Shown in pieces: positions 45,082-53,791 of a DNA stretch of 64,000 bases; positions within the stretch are counted from its first letter, which is position 1, and every line of letters begins with the position of its first letter. The notes beneath the pieces were generated by a model that saw nothing but the letters and a program-made list of their open reading frames with translations, had not been told where the DNA came from and ran no database searches. The stretch is from positions 62,001-126,000 of the forward strand of contig NZ_JAIXTJ010000042.1 in assembly GCF_027483985.1 (NCBI RefSeq), given 5' to 3'. The position numbers were made by a program, and so were the translations under genes. Origin of the DNA: Flavobacterium sp. (GTDB lineage: Bacteria > Bacteroidota > Bacteroidia > Flavobacteriales > Flavobacteriaceae).

Positions 45082-46884
45082 ATGGGTTTAGTTACAGCTA
45101 AAGAGGTTGCAAAAGCAATTAATACTGATAAGTACGGTGTTTTCGGTACTTTTTCGGGTTGGTTGTTGATGAAAATATTGAAAATTTCGACATTAAATAA
45201 AATTTACGACAGGAATAAGCACATCAAAGAAGTTGATTTTTTAAATGCAATTCTGAGTGATTTAGAAATTAAATTCGAAATTCCCGAAGAAGATTTCAAA
45301 CGACTTCCAAAAGATGGCGCTTATATTACTATTTCTAATCATCCGCTAGGAGGAATTGATGGTATTTTGTTACTAAAATTGATGTTGGAAAAAGAACCCA
45401 ATTTCAAAATCATAGCCAATTTTTTATTGCACAGAATTGAGCCAATGAAGCAGTACATAATGCCGGTAAATCCGTTTGAAAACCACAAAGATGCCAAATC
45501 AAGCGTTATCGGAATCAAAGAAACATTACGTCATTTAAGCGATGGTAAACCATTAGGAATGTTTCCTGCTGGTGAGGTTTCAACCTATAAAGACGGTAAA
45601 CTTGTGGTAGATAAAGCTTGGGAAGAAGGCGCTATAAAAGTAATTAGAAAAGCGCAAGTTCCTGTTGTTCCTATCTATTTTCATGCAAAAAACAGCCGAT
45701 TATTTTATTTTTTATCTAAAATTGGTGGTACACTTCGAACCGCAAAATTACCATCAGAACTTTTTACTCAGAAGCACCGTGTGATTAAAGTGCGTATCGG
45801 AAAACCAATTTCGGTTGCAGAGCAAAACGAATATAAATCCATTGAAGAATATTCAGAATTCTTGAGAAAGAAGACTTATATGTTGGCCAATTCGTTCAAT
45901 GAAGAAAGTAAATTATTGTCGGTTCCGAATTTAAAAAGTCCTAAAAGTCCAAAGAAAATCGTTACACCAGCAAATCAAGAGAAAATGATTGCTGAAATAG
46001 AAGAATTGCGTAAAACCGATTCAAGATTTTTTCAAAGTAAGAACTATGAGGTGTTTTTTACCGAGGCTAATAAAATTCCAAATATCCTACACGAAATTGG
46101 TCGTTTAAGAGAAATTACGTTCCGAGAAGTGGGTGAAGGAACCAACGAATCTATTGATTTAGACAAATACGACCAATATTATCACCACATGTTTTTGTGG
46201 GATGAGGATGCAAAAAAAGTAGCTGGAGCTTATCGAATGGGATTAGGTTCAGAAATTTTTCCTAAATATGGAATGGATGGTTTTTATTTGAATGATTTGT
46301 TTCGCTTTGAAACAGAATTGCATGACATGATGAAAAGTTCTATCGAAATGGGACGTGCTTTTATCGTGAAAGAATACCAACAAAAACCAATGCCTTTGTT
46401 TTTACTATGGCGAGGCATTATTCATACAACCTTACGTTATCCTGAACATAAATTTTTATTAGGTGGTGTGAGCATCAGCAATCAATTTACCGATTTTTCA
46501 AAGTCGTTGATGATTGAATTTATGAAATCCAATTATTACGATCCTTATATTGCGCAATATGTGCATCCTAAAAAGGAATTTAAAGTAAAATTAAAAGATG
46601 CCGACAAAGATTTTATCTTCGATGAAGCGGAAGCCGATTTGAATAAATTTGACAAAATCATTGACGAATTAGAACCAGGAAACCTGCGTCTTCCGGTATT
46701 AATAAAAAAATACATCAAACAAAATGCGCGTTTGGTAGCCTTCAATGTTGATCCTCTTTTCAACAATGCCATCGACGGATTAATGTACATAAGAATTGCC
46801 GATATTCCAGAAAGCACAATGAAGCCAGTAATGGAAGAATTTCAAGCTGAACTAGAACGAAAGCTGAGTGAAAAACAGGAATAG
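45082..46884 (+). CDS. olsF: Bifunctional ornithine-lipid acyltransferase (OlsF type)
   Basis: A 600-residue fusion of two acyltransferases. The N-terminal part (about 1-270) is a PlsC-like lysolipid acyltransferase with ISNHPLGGIDG and MFPAGEVST; His87 and Asp93 are five residues apart instead of the usual four. The C-terminal part (about 310-590) is a GNAT-type N-acyltransferase like OlsB (LREITFREVGEG, then AGAYRMGLGSEI). OlsF proteins with both activities, described from Serratia and Flavobacterium, make ornithine lipids, phosphorus-free membrane lipids. A TATCTTTG box lies at 45047-45054, 28 bp before the start. The gene ends at repeat array 2. Confidence 0.8.
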   Translation: MGLVTAKEVAKAINTDKYGVFGTFSGWLLMKILKISTLNKIYDRNKHIKEVDFLNAILSDLEIKFEIPEEDFKRLPKDGAYITISNHPLGGIDGILLLKLMLEKEPNFKIIANFLLHRIEPMKQYIMPVNPFENHKDAKSSVIGIKETLRHLSDGKPLGMFPAGEVSTYKDGKLVVDKAWEEGAIKVIRKAQVPVVPIYFHAKNSRLFYFLSKIGGTLRTAKLPSELFTQKHRVIKVRIGKPISVAEQNEYKSIEEYSEFLRKKTYMLANSFNEESKLLSVPNLKSPKSPKKIVTPANQEKMIAEIEELRKTDSRFFQSKNYEVFFTEANKIPNILHEIGRLREITFREVGEGTNESIDLDKYDQYYHHMFLWDEDAKKVAGAYRMGLGSEIFPKYGMDGFYLNDLFRFETELHDMMKSSIEMGRAFIVKEYQQKPMPLFLLWRGIIHTTLRYPEHKFLLGGVSISNQFTDFSKSLMIEFMKSNYYDPYIAQYVHPKKEFKVKLKDADKDFIFDEAEADLNKFDKIIDELEPGNLRLPVLIKKYIKQNARLVAFNVDPLFNNAIDGLMYIRIADIPESTMKPVMEEFQAELERKLSEKQE

Positions 46885-46890
46885 TTTTAG

Positions 46891-46924
46891 TGTTCAGTGT
46901 TCAGTGTTCAGTGTTCAGTGTTCA
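46891..46924. repeat. TGTTCAG heptamer tandem repeat at the start of array 2
   Basis: Four and a nearly complete fifth perfect copy of TGTTCAG (34 bp) start seven bases after the olsF stop. It is the reverse complement of the heptamers at the end of array 1. Confidence 0.9.
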
Positions 46925-46937
46925 AAATTATAAAAAA

Positions 46938-47166
46938 AGCTAAACTTTTATTTTATAGAAGTACTGTCGTTATTGTTTTAAACAAAAATCAATTTACTAC
47001 GTATTGTCACACTGAGCCTGTTGAAGTGGTTTGTGTTAAATAAAAAATCTTCGACAAGCTCAGACTGACACTGTATATTTATATTGGCTCTTTTACTAAG
47101 TAGGAATTTGTATTTTCAACAAAAATCAATTGATTATGTATTGTCACACTGAGCTTGTCGAAGTGA
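46938..47166. repeat. Palindromic-arm repeat array 2, part before the GIY-YIG gene
   Basis: Left arms start at 47005 and 47142 (period 137). A right arm containing CTTCGACAAGCTCAGACTGA follows the first at about 47049, and a spacer with AAAAATCAATTGATTATGTA links the two units. The second left arm ends 20 bp before the GIY-YIG start codon. Confidence 0.92.
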
Positions 47167-47186
47167 TACTATTAAATATAAAATAA

Positions 47187-47501
47187 ATGAAAACATATTT
47201 TGTTTATATCCTAAAGTGCAGTGATAATTCATATTATACAGGATTCACCAATAATTTAGAAAGAAGATTTGGCGAACACCAAGCTGGCAAAAACAAAGAA
47301 AGTTATACATTTAGTAGAAGACCACTAAAATTAATGTGGTTTGAAACTTTTAATGATGTATTAAATGCCATTGCAATTGAAAAACAAATAAAAGGTTGGA
47401 GTAGAATAAAAAAGGAAGCTCTAATAGCCCAAGATTGGGATAGACTGGTCTTGTTTTCTAAAAATTATACCCAATTTGGTAATCCTAACGAATTGGAATA
47501 A
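47187..47501 (+). CDS. GIY-YIG nuclease domain protein embedded in repeat array 2
   Basis: A 104-residue single-domain GIY-YIG nuclease of the short UPF0213/YhbQ-like type. The family motifs are present: FVYILKCSDNSYYTGFTNNL with the two Tyr, the catalytic Arg in LERRFGEHQ, and the metal Glu in AIAIEKQIKGW. The gene sits between a left arm (ending 47166) and a right arm (starting about 47507) of the repeat family, with only 20 and 5 bp of AT-rich flank. No other gene is associated. It may act on the repeat DNA itself or be carried by it; a homing-like role is an inference. Confidence 0.88.
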   Translation: MKTYFVYILKCSDNSYYTGFTNNLERRFGEHQAGKNKESYTFSRRPLKLMWFETFNDVLNAIAIEKQIKGWSRIKKEALIAQDWDRLVLFSKNYTQFGNPNELE

Positions 47502-47506
47502 ATAAA

Positions 47507-47899
47507 ATCTTCGACAAGCTCAGACTGACACTGCATACTTTTATTGGCTCTTCTACTAAGTAGGAATTTGTATTATCAACAAAAATCAATTTACTACATA
47601 TTGTCACACTGAGCCTGTCGAAGTGGTTTGTGTTAAATAAAAAATCTTCGACAAGCTCAGACTGACACTGTATATTTAAATTGGCTCTTTTACTAAATAG
47701 AAATTTGTATTTTCAACAAAAACCAATTGACTACGTATTGTCACACTGAGCCTGTCGAAGTGGTTTGAGTTAAGTAAAAGATCTTCGACAAGCTCAGACT
47801 GACACTGTATATTTAAATTGGCTCTTTTACTAAGTAAAAATGTGTGTTTTCAACAAAAATCAATTGATTATGTATTGTAACACTGAGCCTGTCGAAGTG
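47507..47899. repeat. Palindromic-arm repeat array 2, part after the GIY-YIG gene
   Basis: A right arm at 47507-47531 is followed by left arms at 47602, 47739 and 47876 (period 137), with right arms after the first two. The last left arm ends against the stop codon of the M48 protease gene. The spacers are nearly identical between units and similar to those of array 1. No coding frame is seen. Confidence 0.92.
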
Positions 47900-48700
47900 C
47901 TAATAATTCTTTACCAAAACCTTATAATCATCCCATTCTTTTTGGGTTAAGGTTTGTGTTTTTTTGTATTTCTTTCCTTTTAAATACTCTATAATATACT
48001 TGGCTCTTGCTTCAGAATCAGGATGCGTTGAAATCCATTCTAGAGAATTGGGCATATCATTTTCTTGGGCTAACTCATACATAAAATCGGCCATTGGTTC
48101 GGGATTGATGTTGGCTTCTAGTAAATAGTTTACACTTTCCATATCAGCTTCTTTTTCTAATGTTCTGTCGTAGGCTGTTGAAGACAACGTATTCAAAATT
48201 TCTTTCAAAATTTCACCTCCTTTTCCACCTGTCGCAGCAGAAAGAATTACGGATAATCCTATTTCTTTAGATAATTTTTTCATCACGTGATTGTTTTGAA
48301 TGTGCGCAATTTCGTGACCTAATACACCTTGCAATGCTTCTTGCTTTTTGCAATCTTCAATCAATCCGGTATAAACTACTAAATGATTATTGGGCAAGGC
48401 AAACGCATTTACCTCGTCTTTATCGATAACGTGAACCTTCAACGAATCGCGTTCAATAGCATTAGCTTTGCAAATCGGTAAAATCAATTTATCTAAAGTT
48501 TTTACTATCGAATCATTTAAAATTACATCTTCGGTATCTTGAATTTGATTCCATATTAAATCACCAATATTCGTTTCGGCAGAAGCGGTTCTTTTTTCAA
48601 TCTCAAATAAGGTAACAAAATCAATTCTCGACAACCCAAAAAAGATTCCGAAAAATAAGATTAGAATAACTAAACCTTGAATTAAAACTTTATTTATCAT
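47900..48700 (-). CDS. M48-family zinc metalloprotease
   Basis: A 266-residue membrane-anchored or exported protease. An N-terminal hydrophobic segment (LIQGLVILILFFGIFFGL) is followed by the M48 domain. The zinc site is HEIAH at 129-133, with the third ligand Glu184 in EKEADMES, and NAFALPNNHLVVYTGL is typical. A C-terminal THPDSEARAKYI completes the family pattern. Loiosin-type relatives such as BepA and LoiP act in outer-membrane protein quality control; this role is inferred. It overlaps the DUF4870 gene by 11 bp, so it is the last gene of a four-gene cluster. Confidence 0.9.
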   Translation of the reverse strand: MINKVLIQGLVILILFFGIFFGLSRIDFVTLFEIEKRTASAETNIGDLIWNQIQDTEDVILNDSIVKTLDKLILPICKANAIERDSLKVHVIDKDEVNAFALPNNHLVVYTGLIEDCKKQEALQGVLGHEIAHIQNNHVMKKLSKEIGLSVILSAATGGKGGEILKEILNTLSSTAYDRTLEKEADMESVNYLLEANINPEPMADFMYELAQENDMPNSLEWISTHPDSEARAKYIIEYLKGKKYKKTQTLTQKEWDDYKVLVKNY

Positions 48701-49130
48701 TTGGCTTGCAAATTAAATTAGTTAGACTTCCAAAAAACCATTGTTGCACATGAATGCCTTTTCGTGTTTGAACCGCACTATAAATGGTAGAAACAAACTC
48801 CAATAAATTAAAAAGAATTACGGTAAACAAGTAAGCAAAATAATAATTGGTTGGCTTTTTTCCATCAAAGATTACCGAAATGGTCCACCAAAAGCCGAAG
48901 CTGTTCATACACAAAAGTGCCATTTGAGAAAATAACGCTTGAAGACAATGCCATCTTACAAAATAAGTGCCTTTTCTGTTGGCCAAATAAAAGAAAAAAG
49001 TTGCAAACAAATTGATTATTGGCAACGGCAAACCAGCAACTAAGGCTACTAAAGACATCAAATAACTATTGGATGCTTTTTCGGCTTCGTGCTCTGACGG
49101 TTTGTAGGGAAAAGTAGTGTCTTGAATCAT
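48690..49130 (-). CDS. DUF4870-family membrane protein
   Basis: A 146-residue membrane protein with three to four helices (SLVALVAGLPLPIINLFATF, LFSQMALLCM, FAYLFTVILFNLLEFVSTIY) and the WHCLQALFSQ motif of the DUF4870/Tic20-like group. Function unknown. It overlaps the genes on both sides (11 bp with the M48 gene, 4 bp with the DUF2752 gene). Confidence 0.75.
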   Translation of the reverse strand: MIQDTTFPYKPSEHEAEKASNSYLMSLVALVAGLPLPIINLFATFFFYLANRKGTYFVRWHCLQALFSQMALLCMNSFGFWWTISVIFDGKKPTNYYFAYLFTVILFNLLEFVSTIYSAVQTRKGIHVQQWFFGSLTNLICKPNDK

Positions 49131-49531
49131 AATCCTTTATATATATTCCAAATCCAATTGATAATTACTAAAATAATTAAGGGAATTGCTATCCACTTAG
49201 TTCGGATGATTTCTTCTATCTTTTTATACCAAAAATAGAAGGTTTCTTTATTGGTTATAACATCGAATAAAATCCAAACTGGTGCAACCACCATAAGTAT
49301 AACAACAATTATTCCGAAAGGATTCATTTGAAGTGACGCAGCAAAATCTCCTTGAAGAAAAAGCTGTACCGCACGAGTCGTACCACAAGAAGGACAAGCA
49401 TAACCTGTCACATTTTTAATAATACAAACTGATAAATGAGAACTTTCGGAATACTTTATTTTATAAAAAAGATAGGCCAAGCCCAAAAAACAAGCTATAA
49501 ATACAATAGCATATAACTTGTTTTTTTTCAT
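49127..49531 (-). CDS. DUF2752-family membrane protein
   Basis: A 134-residue protein with an N-terminal helix, then the DUF2752 signature VTGYACPSCGTTRAVQLFLQ, and two more helices (FGIIVVILMVVAPVWILF, WIAIPLIILVIINWIW). The CPSCGTTR motif might bind a metal or be a redox pair. Function unknown. It starts 3 bp after the TM2 gene. Confidence 0.83.
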   Translation of the reverse strand: MKKNKLYAIVFIACFLGLAYLFYKIKYSESSHLSVCIIKNVTGYACPSCGTTRAVQLFLQGDFAASLQMNPFGIIVVILMVVAPVWILFDVITNKETFYFWYKKIEEIIRTKWIAIPLIILVIINWIWNIYKGL

Positions 49532-49534
49532 TAA

Positions 49535-49873
49535 TTAGTATAATGAATTTTGGAACGTCTCCATGTTTTTCTCACGAGTTGCACCCATGATTAAGAACCA
49601 ATCGATAATTGCCCAAATTCCTAATCCACCACAAGTTAATAACTTCCCGATTCCCATTCCTGTATCGCCAATCATAAATCTATCGATTCCTAATTGACCA
49701 CCAAGTAATGAAACAATGATACTTGTTGTTGGATCTTTAAATTGCATTGTTTGAACCATACCCCATTTTGAATCATCAAGAGTTAATAATTTTTCTCTAA
49801 CTGCCATTAAATGATGTGCTTCGAAAAATTTTGAATTGGTCATCATGAACATGTCTACTTTACTTGATTCCAT
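49535..49873 (-). CDS. TM2-domain membrane protein
   Basis: A 112-residue protein. Residues about 48-98 form a TM2 domain: two helices around a short turn with LLGGQLGIDRFMIGDTGMGIGKLL and GGLGIWAIIDWFLI, including the DRF turn of the family. It is the first gene of the TM2-DUF2752-DUF4870-M48 cluster. TM2 and DUF2752 proteins often occur together in Bacteroidota; their role is unknown. Confidence 0.88.
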   Translation of the reverse strand: MESSKVDMFMMTNSKFFEAHHLMAVREKLLTLDDSKWGMVQTMQFKDPTTSIIVSLLGGQLGIDRFMIGDTGMGIGKLLTCGGLGIWAIIDWFLIMGATREKNMETFQNSLY

Positions 49874-49934
49874 AATTTTGTTTTATTGGTTATTGTTATT
49901 AGGTTACTAAAATATAATTATTAGACGAATTGTT

Positions 49935-50903
49935 CTAAAAAATGTTACTTTTTTTATAAAAATTAATGATTTTATCGACGATTACTTGGGCTAACTTTTC
50001 GTGACTTTCAAAAGTCCAGCCGGCAATGTGTGGCGTTAATAGCACATTTTCTGCTTGCAATAAATACTCAAAAGCTGCTGGTTTAGCGCTTTCAATAAAT
50101 AAATTCTCGAACGATAGTTTTTCATATTCCAACACATCTAAACCAGCACCAAGAACTTTTCCGGATTCTAAAGCTGCAACCAAATCGGCTGTAACTACAT
50201 TGTTTCCTCTTGAAGTATTGAGGAACCAAAACGGTTTAGAAAACGAATTGATGAATTCAGCATTTACCATTTTATCAGTTTCTGGTGTCCACGGAAGGTG
50301 TAAACTTAAAACATCGGCTTGCTGTTGAAGTTCTTGCAAAGAAACTTGTGTAGCATTTTCATCGGATACATTCTCGAGAATATCATAACAAAGTACCTTT
50401 ACATCAAAGCCACGCAGTTTCTTAGCAAACGATTTTCCCATATTTCCGTAGCCAATTATTCCAATGGTTTTACCTTCTAATTCATAACCACGATTGCCTT
50501 CGCGAATCCATTTTCCGTCGCGCACTAATTTGTCAGCTCGGTTTAATTTGTTCATTAATGACAAAAGCATTCCAAGTGCGTGTTCGCCAACAGCATTACG
50601 ATTTCCTTCAGGAGCTGCGATTAAGTGAACGCCTTTCTCAATAGCATAGGCACAATCAATACTTTCTAATCCAGCGCCAACTCGGGCAATAAATTGCAAA
50701 TTGGTAGCTTTATCAAGAAAAGTTTTATCGATCTTAAATCGCGAGCGAATGACGATGCCGTGATAGTTTTGAATTTTGGCTTCGACTTCTTCTTTGGTGG
50801 AAACGAAATCTTCTTCGTTAGTGAAACCTGCTTCTTGAAGTTGGTTCCATAATAACGGATGATTGTTGTCGATGTGGAGGATTTTAATGGTTTCGGGTTT
50901 CAA
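49935..50903 (-). CDS. D-isomer-specific 2-hydroxyacid dehydrogenase
   Basis: A 322-residue NAD-dependent dehydrogenase related to phosphoglycerate dehydrogenase. The NAD-binding fold shows GIIGYGNMGKSFAKKLRGFD. The catalytic Arg is in FLNTSRGNNVV, Glu near LDVLEYEK, and His in LLTPHIAGWT. The C-terminal ACT domain of long SerA forms is absent. No ATG is in frame near the N-terminus; TTG at 50903 is the best start. It is preceded by a duplicated GGTTTCGGGTTTC repeat that also encodes the repeated KPET text, so the first few residues are uncertain. A SerA role is possible, but no serC or serB is adjacent. Confidence 0.8.
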   Translation of the reverse strand: MKPETIKILHIDNNHPLLWNQLQEAGFTNEEDFVSTKEEVEAKIQNYHGIVIRSRFKIDKTFLDKATNLQFIARVGAGLESIDCAYAIEKGVHLIAAPEGNRNAVGEHALGMLLSLMNKLNRADKLVRDGKWIREGNRGYELEGKTIGIIGYGNMGKSFAKKLRGFDVKVLCYDILENVSDENATQVSLQELQQQADVLSLHLPWTPETDKMVNAEFINSFSKPFWFLNTSRGNNVVTADLVAALESGKVLGAGLDVLEYEKLSFENLFIESAKPAAFEYLLQAENVLLTPHIAGWTFESHEKLAQVIVDKIINFYKKSNIF

Positions 50904-51033
50904 GGTTTCGGGTTTCGAGTTACTATTTTTTGAAGGTTAAATATAAAACTATTTTTTGAAACCATTTAGATATTAAGTTTCATTAAGACGAAATGTCTTT
51001 TGAATTATAATTTCACAAAAGACATATACTAAC

Positions 51034-51127
51034 TAGCCCTGATGCAAAGGAAAAACCTTGCCTTTTTTGGCAAGTTTTGGAAAGGCAGCAGGAAAATGGA
51101 AACCAAATAAATCCTGAGCCATTCGCT
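51034..51127 (+). other. Conserved-end intergenic element, copy 3 (possible structured RNA)
   Basis: It starts TAGCCCTGATGCAAAGGAAA and ends GAGCCATTCGCT directly at the mgtE stop, sharing both ends and GCAGGAA with copy 1 at 9956. A CTTGCC/GGCAAG hairpin with a T loop is in the middle. On the minus strand it is the 3' region of mgtE, so it may also act as terminator or message-end structure. Confidence 0.5.
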
Positions 51128-52480
51128 TTAAAACCCTAAAATCAGTTTGGCTATTGAAAAGTAAATTAGGATTCCACAGATGTCGTTACTTGTGGTGATA
51201 AACGGACCAGTGGCTAATGCAGGATCAATGCCAAATTTATCAAGAATCAACGGAATGGAAGTACCAATTAATGAGGCAATAATAATTACGGAAACTAAGG
51301 CAATGGTCACTATGATTCCGATTTTAGATTCGACTCCTAATAAAAAATGACTTCCTAAAAACAATAAGGTTGCTAAAATCACTCCGTTTAATAAACTTAG
51401 CGAAATTTCTTTAAGTAATCGATTAAAAATGGTTCCGCTAATGCTGTGATTGGCCAAACCTTGTACGATAATAGCCGAAGATTGTACGCCAACATTTCCT
51501 GCCATAGCGGCAATTAATGGTGTAAAAAAGAATAATTCTTTGTGAAACTGCATCGCACCTTGAAAACCTTCAAGTAAAGTCACACTTATAAATCCGCCGA
51601 AAAGGGCTAAAACCAACCAAGGCAAACGTGCTTTGGTCAATTGGATAATGCTATCATCAGCTTCAACGTCTTGTGAGATACCTGCTGCTAATTGGTAATC
51701 TTTGTCGGCTTCATCTTTAATTACGTCAACAATATCATCGATGGTAATGCGTCCTACTAATCGTCCCATTTCGTCAATTACCGGAATGGCTTCGAGGTCG
51801 TATTTTTGCATAATTCGTGCTACCTCAACATTAGAATCGTTGACACGAACAGAATCGACTTTTTTAATATAAACATCGCTAATCATTGTTTTGGTTGATG
51901 TAACCAATAAATCTTTTAACGATAAACGTCCTTTGAGTCGGTTTTCATCATCAACTACATAAATGGAGTGCACTCTAGTTACGTTCTCGGCTTGAATTCG
52001 CATTTCTTTTACGCAAGTTAGTACGTTCCAATTTTCATTGACTTTTACTAACTCTTTACCCATTAAACCACCGGCAGTATCTTCGTCATAACGCAATAAA
52101 TCAACAATATCTTTAGCGTGTTCAACGTCTTCAAGCTCAGAGATTACTTGCTCTTTTTTTCTTTGCGGAAGTTCACTAATGATATCGGCAGCGTCATCAG
52201 TATCAAGTTCGTCAATTTCTTCGGCAATTTCTTTGGCAGAAAGTCCGCGGAGGATTTTTTCACGAACATCGTCTTCTAACTCGGTAAGAATTTCGGCAGT
52301 GATTTCGCTATCTAATAATTTAAAAATATAAATTGCCTCATCTGACTCTAATTCGTCAAAAATTTCGGCAATATCAGCATGGTGCATATCGTTCAGCAAA
52401 ATACTTAACTCTTGGTCGTTCTTTTGATGAATTAATTGCTCTATTTGAACTAAAAGTTCCTTGCTGATTTTAAACTGCAT
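51128..52480 (-). CDS. mgtE: Magnesium transporter MgtE
   Basis: A Mg2+-gated Mg2+ channel. The 450-residue protein has the N-terminal acidic helical domain ([19 protein letters not shown], residues about 20-130), two CBS domains (about 140-265, [15 protein letters not shown] and [16 protein letters not shown]), and five membrane helices from about 285 with [19 protein letters not shown], the pore region. The C-terminus ([18 protein letters not shown]) is normal. Its start overlaps the end of rsmA by 11 bp. Confidence 0.96.
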   Translation of the reverse strand: MQFKISKELLVQIEQLIHQKNDQELSILLNDMHHADIAEIFDELESDEAIYIFKLLDSEITAEILTELEDDVREKILRGLSAKEIAEEIDELDTDDAADIISELPQRKKEQVISELEDVEHAKDIVDLLRYDEDTAGGLMGKELVKVNENWNVLTCVKEMRIQAENVTRVHSIYVVDDENRLKGRLSLKDLLVTSTKTMISDVYIKKVDSVRVNDSNVEVARIMQKYDLEAIPVIDEMGRLVGRITIDDIVDVIKDEADKDYQLAAGISQDVEADDSIIQLTKARLPWLVLALFGGFISVTLLEGFQGAMQFHKELFFFTPLIAAMAGNVGVQSSAIIVQGLANHSISGTIFNRLLKEISLSLLNGVILATLLFLGSHFLLGVESKIGIIVTIALVSVIIIASLIGTSIPLILDKFGIDPALATGPFITTSNDICGILIYFSIAKLILGF

Positions 52481-53249
52481 TGGCTTCTATTTTTTGGGTA
52501 AGTTCAATAAATTGCTCTACTGACAATTGCTCTGGTCGGAGGTCAAAGATAGTGTCTTCTCGTAAATTATCGGACAAATTTAGTGATTTTAAGCTATTGC
52601 GCATAGTTTTTCGTCGTTGTTGAAAAGCCATTTTTACAACCGTAAATAATAATTTTTCACTACAAGGCAACGAATAATTTTCTTTTCTACGCATGCGCAT
52701 CACACCCGATTTTACTTTTGGTGGCGGAATAAAAACATTCTCATCAACCGTAAAAAGATATTCTACATCGTAAAATGCTTGGGCTAAAACCGACAGAATT
52801 CCATAAACTTTACTTCCTTTTTTAGAGCAAATTCGCTCGGCAACTTCTTTTTGAAACATTCCGGCAAACTCCGGAATTTGATCTCGGAATTCTAAAGTTC
52901 TAAAAACAATTTGTGTTGAAATATTGTAAGGAAAGTTTCCGATGATAGCAAATTGTTTTCCGTCGAAAATTTCATTGATATTGTATTTCAAAAAGTCTTT
53001 AGAAATGATTTTATCCTTTAATTTTGGATAATTCTCATCTAAATAAGTAACCGATTCGGTGTCGATTTCGATTACATAAGTATTAATGGGTTTTTCTAAT
53101 AAATATTTAGTTAAAACACCCATTCCTGGTCCGATTTCTAAAACATCGGTATATCCTTCAAGATTTAAAGTATCGGCAATGGCTTTAGCGATAGATTCGT
53201 CTTTTAAGAAATGTTGTCCGAGGTGTTTTTTGGCTTTTACTTTTTCCAT
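52470..53249 (-). CDS. rsmA: 16S rRNA dimethyladenosine transferase
   Basis: Methylates two adjacent adenines near the 3' end of 16S rRNA late in ribosome assembly. The 259-residue protein from the ATG at 53249 begins [17 protein letters not shown]; a GTG four codons earlier is less likely. The SAM site is [10 protein letters not shown], and the catalytic motif is NFPYN (a variant of NLPYN). FQKEVAERI and [14 protein letters not shown] are typical. Short GGC/AAG-rich repeats lie just upstream. It overlaps mgtE. Confidence 0.96.
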   Translation of the reverse strand: MEKVKAKKHLGQHFLKDESIAKAIADTLNLEGYTDVLEIGPGMGVLTKYLLEKPINTYVIEIDTESVTYLDENYPKLKDKIISKDFLKYNINEIFDGKQFAIIGNFPYNISTQIVFRTLEFRDQIPEFAGMFQKEVAERICSKKGSKVYGILSVLAQAFYDVEYLFTVDENVFIPPPKVKSGVMRMRRKENYSLPCSEKLLFTVVKMAFQQRRKTMRNSLKSLNLSDNLREDTIFDLRPEQLSVEQFIELTQKIEANAV

Positions 53250-53317
53250 ATTGTTTGCCACGAAGGCTCTAAGTCGCTAAGGTTATTTATCGCAAGGGCA
53301 CGTAGGCGCAAAGCAAA

Positions 53318-53791
53318 TTATTTGTTTTTTAAATCTCTTAGTTGCTGGATGTCTAATAAATCTTTGGGCCTATTAGCCTTTATTTTGCTAGTAATTAAAT
53401 CTTCAAAAGACAACACATTCCATCTCAGAAAAATTTTTTCATTAATAGTCACTTGTTCGCTATCATTAAAAGCTTCTTCAAAAGATTTGTTTACAGAAAA
53501 ATTAGTGATTAATTCTAAATTTAAATCTAATGGTGAAAATTTTATGGATATATTTTGTTCTCTATTTTTAACTTTTTCAGGGAAATCATTTATTTCGTAA
53601 CCCATTTCATTGAAAGTTGCGATAAGATTTTTAAAATTTGCTTCTGTAGTTTCAATCCAAAAATCTACATCTGCAGAATGTCTTTGATAACCATGAAAGT
53701 TCACCGCACCTCCACCAACCATTAACATTCTTACATTATGTTTGTTAGCTGTAGCAATAAATTCATCAATATTCTTTTCCCAAAGTTTCAT
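53318..53791 (-). CDS. Nucleotidyltransferase-fold protein, second gene of a toxin-antitoxin-like pair
   Basis: A 157-residue protein with the minimal nucleotidyltransferase fold: MVGGGAVNFHGYQRHSADVD gives the Gly-Gly pair and the metal-binding Asp41 and Asp43. A third acidic residue may be in LDLNLELIT. The ending FEDLITSKIKANRPKDLLDI resembles AbiEii-type and related proteins. Some relatives are toxins or antitoxins that nucleotidylate tRNA or proteins. The start overlaps the upstream small gene by 26 bp, indicating coupled translation. Classification as a toxin-antitoxin member is an inference. Confidence 0.72.
   Translation of the reverse strand: MKLWEKNIDEFIATANKHNVRMLMVGGGAVNFHGYQRHSADVDFWIETTEANFKNLIATFNEMGYEINDFPEKVKNREQNISIKFSPLDLNLELITNFSVNKSFEEAFNDSEQVTINEKIFLRWNVLSFEDLITSKIKANRPKDLLDIQQLRDLKNK

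Noticed and set aside
34785..47899. The two tandem arrays as CRISPR arrays
   Set aside because: The period is about 137 bp, spacers are conserved rather than unique, the repeats are palindromic pairs, and no cas genes are present.
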